DNA from: Selaginella moellendorffii
Taxonomy: Eukaryota; Streptophyta; Lycopodiopsida; Selaginellales; Selaginellaceae
Direction: 5' to 3'
Assembly: GCF_000143415.4 (NCBI RefSeq)
Contig: NW_003314272.1
Location: 2,195,728 to 2,259,727 of the forward strand
Length of the DNA stretch: 64,000 nucleotides
The notes under the pieces were generated by a model. That model worked only from the letters and a program-made list of their open reading frames with translations. It was not told the origin of the DNA and made no database searches. Positions 63,816 to 64,000 of this stretch are shown piece after piece. Numbering within the stretch: the first letter of the stretch is position 1; every line of letters begins with the position of its first letter. The position numbers and the translations under genes are program-made.

Positions 63816-64000
63816 CAACAACTTAGTAAGGTCTGGAAGACCTAATTCCTATTGGTAGACCTATTAAGGGGTCAAGATGAGATCACTAGGTGATCTTATG
63901 GCTAAACAAGGACAAGGTCTTTGTTTGGGTTAAGGAATATGATTCCTAGTTCAAAGTGTTGATTTAAACTATTGATAAAGGTGTGGCTTGGTCAAGGTGA

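Larger units (their letters stand above)
59108..64000 (+). mobile_element. Large family A LTR element, 5' LTR plus non-coding interior (runs off window)
   Basis: The 5' LTR is 59108-60927 (1820 bp, TGTGAGACAC...CGCTTACA), the same family as the solo LTRs but in + orientation. Two bases later comes TTGGTATCGGAGC (60930-60942), the initiator tRNA-Met primer site. The following 3.06 kb show no gag, protease, reverse transcriptase, RNase H or integrase motif, and no frame above about 95 residues. This fits a large non-autonomous element (LARD type) or a badly decayed element. The 3' LTR should lie beyond 64000. Confidence 0.82.

Overview
The window looks like nuclear DNA of a compact-genome lycophyte, most probably Selaginella moellendorffii. 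The evidence is plant-specific families (NPC phospholipase C, SULTR4 sulfate transporter, PHT4 transporter, P- and PLS-class PPR proteins, an ABCI20-type soluble ABC protein), very short GT-AG introns (mostly 40-110 bp), intergenic gaps often of only 70-450 bp, many intronless PPR genes, and plant LTR retrotransposons and PIF/Harbinger relics. All gene models were read by eye from the sequence. Family assignments rest on remembered conserved motifs, not on searches.

Layout. 1-2.9 kb is AT-rich, decayed repeat DNA holding an old copy of a miniature LTR element. 2.9-35.9 kb is a dense gene island: PHT4-like transporter (-), an unrecognised multi-exon gene (+), a DAA1/MSP1-type AAA-ATPase (+), exocyst SEC5 (-), SULTR4 sulfate transporter (+), an unrecognised RRM-like gene (+), mitochondrial CPN10 (-), a P-class PPR (-), BUD13 (+), a PLS-class PPR (-), an AT-rich secreted B-lectin gene (+), a non-specific phospholipase C (-), an SLC13/tonoplast dicarboxylate transporter (-) and ribosomal protein eS10 (+). 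37.3-41.4 kb is a three-level nest of LTR elements. 42-43.6 kb holds two adjacent pseudogenes (a P-loop ATPase and a PPR). 44.9-51.6 kb is a second gene island: an acidic N-myristoylated-type protein (+), a PLS-class PPR (-), an ABCI20-like ATPase (-) and a kinase-fold protein (+). 52-64 kb is repeats: a broken Harbinger transposon interrupted by miniature LTR elements and a solo LTR, then a second miniature element of unusual structure, then the 5' part of a large LTR element with no recognisable protein-coding interior, which runs off the window.

The genes are mostly housekeeping (secretion, splicing, translation, organelle RNA processing, mitochondrial folding, sulfate, phosphate and malate transport) and do not form one pathway. 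Several are divergent pairs with start codons 107-430 bp apart, and an identical 13-mer (TTTTAGGGTTCTT, telo-box-like) recurs upstream of starts. No tRNA, rRNA or CRISPR array was found. The most unusual material is in the mobile elements: a miniature LTR element inserted in rearranged, partly inverted form within one 5-bp target duplication, pieces resembling the 5' half of initiator tRNA-Met inside two element families, and a chain of nested insertions whose target duplications are still readable.
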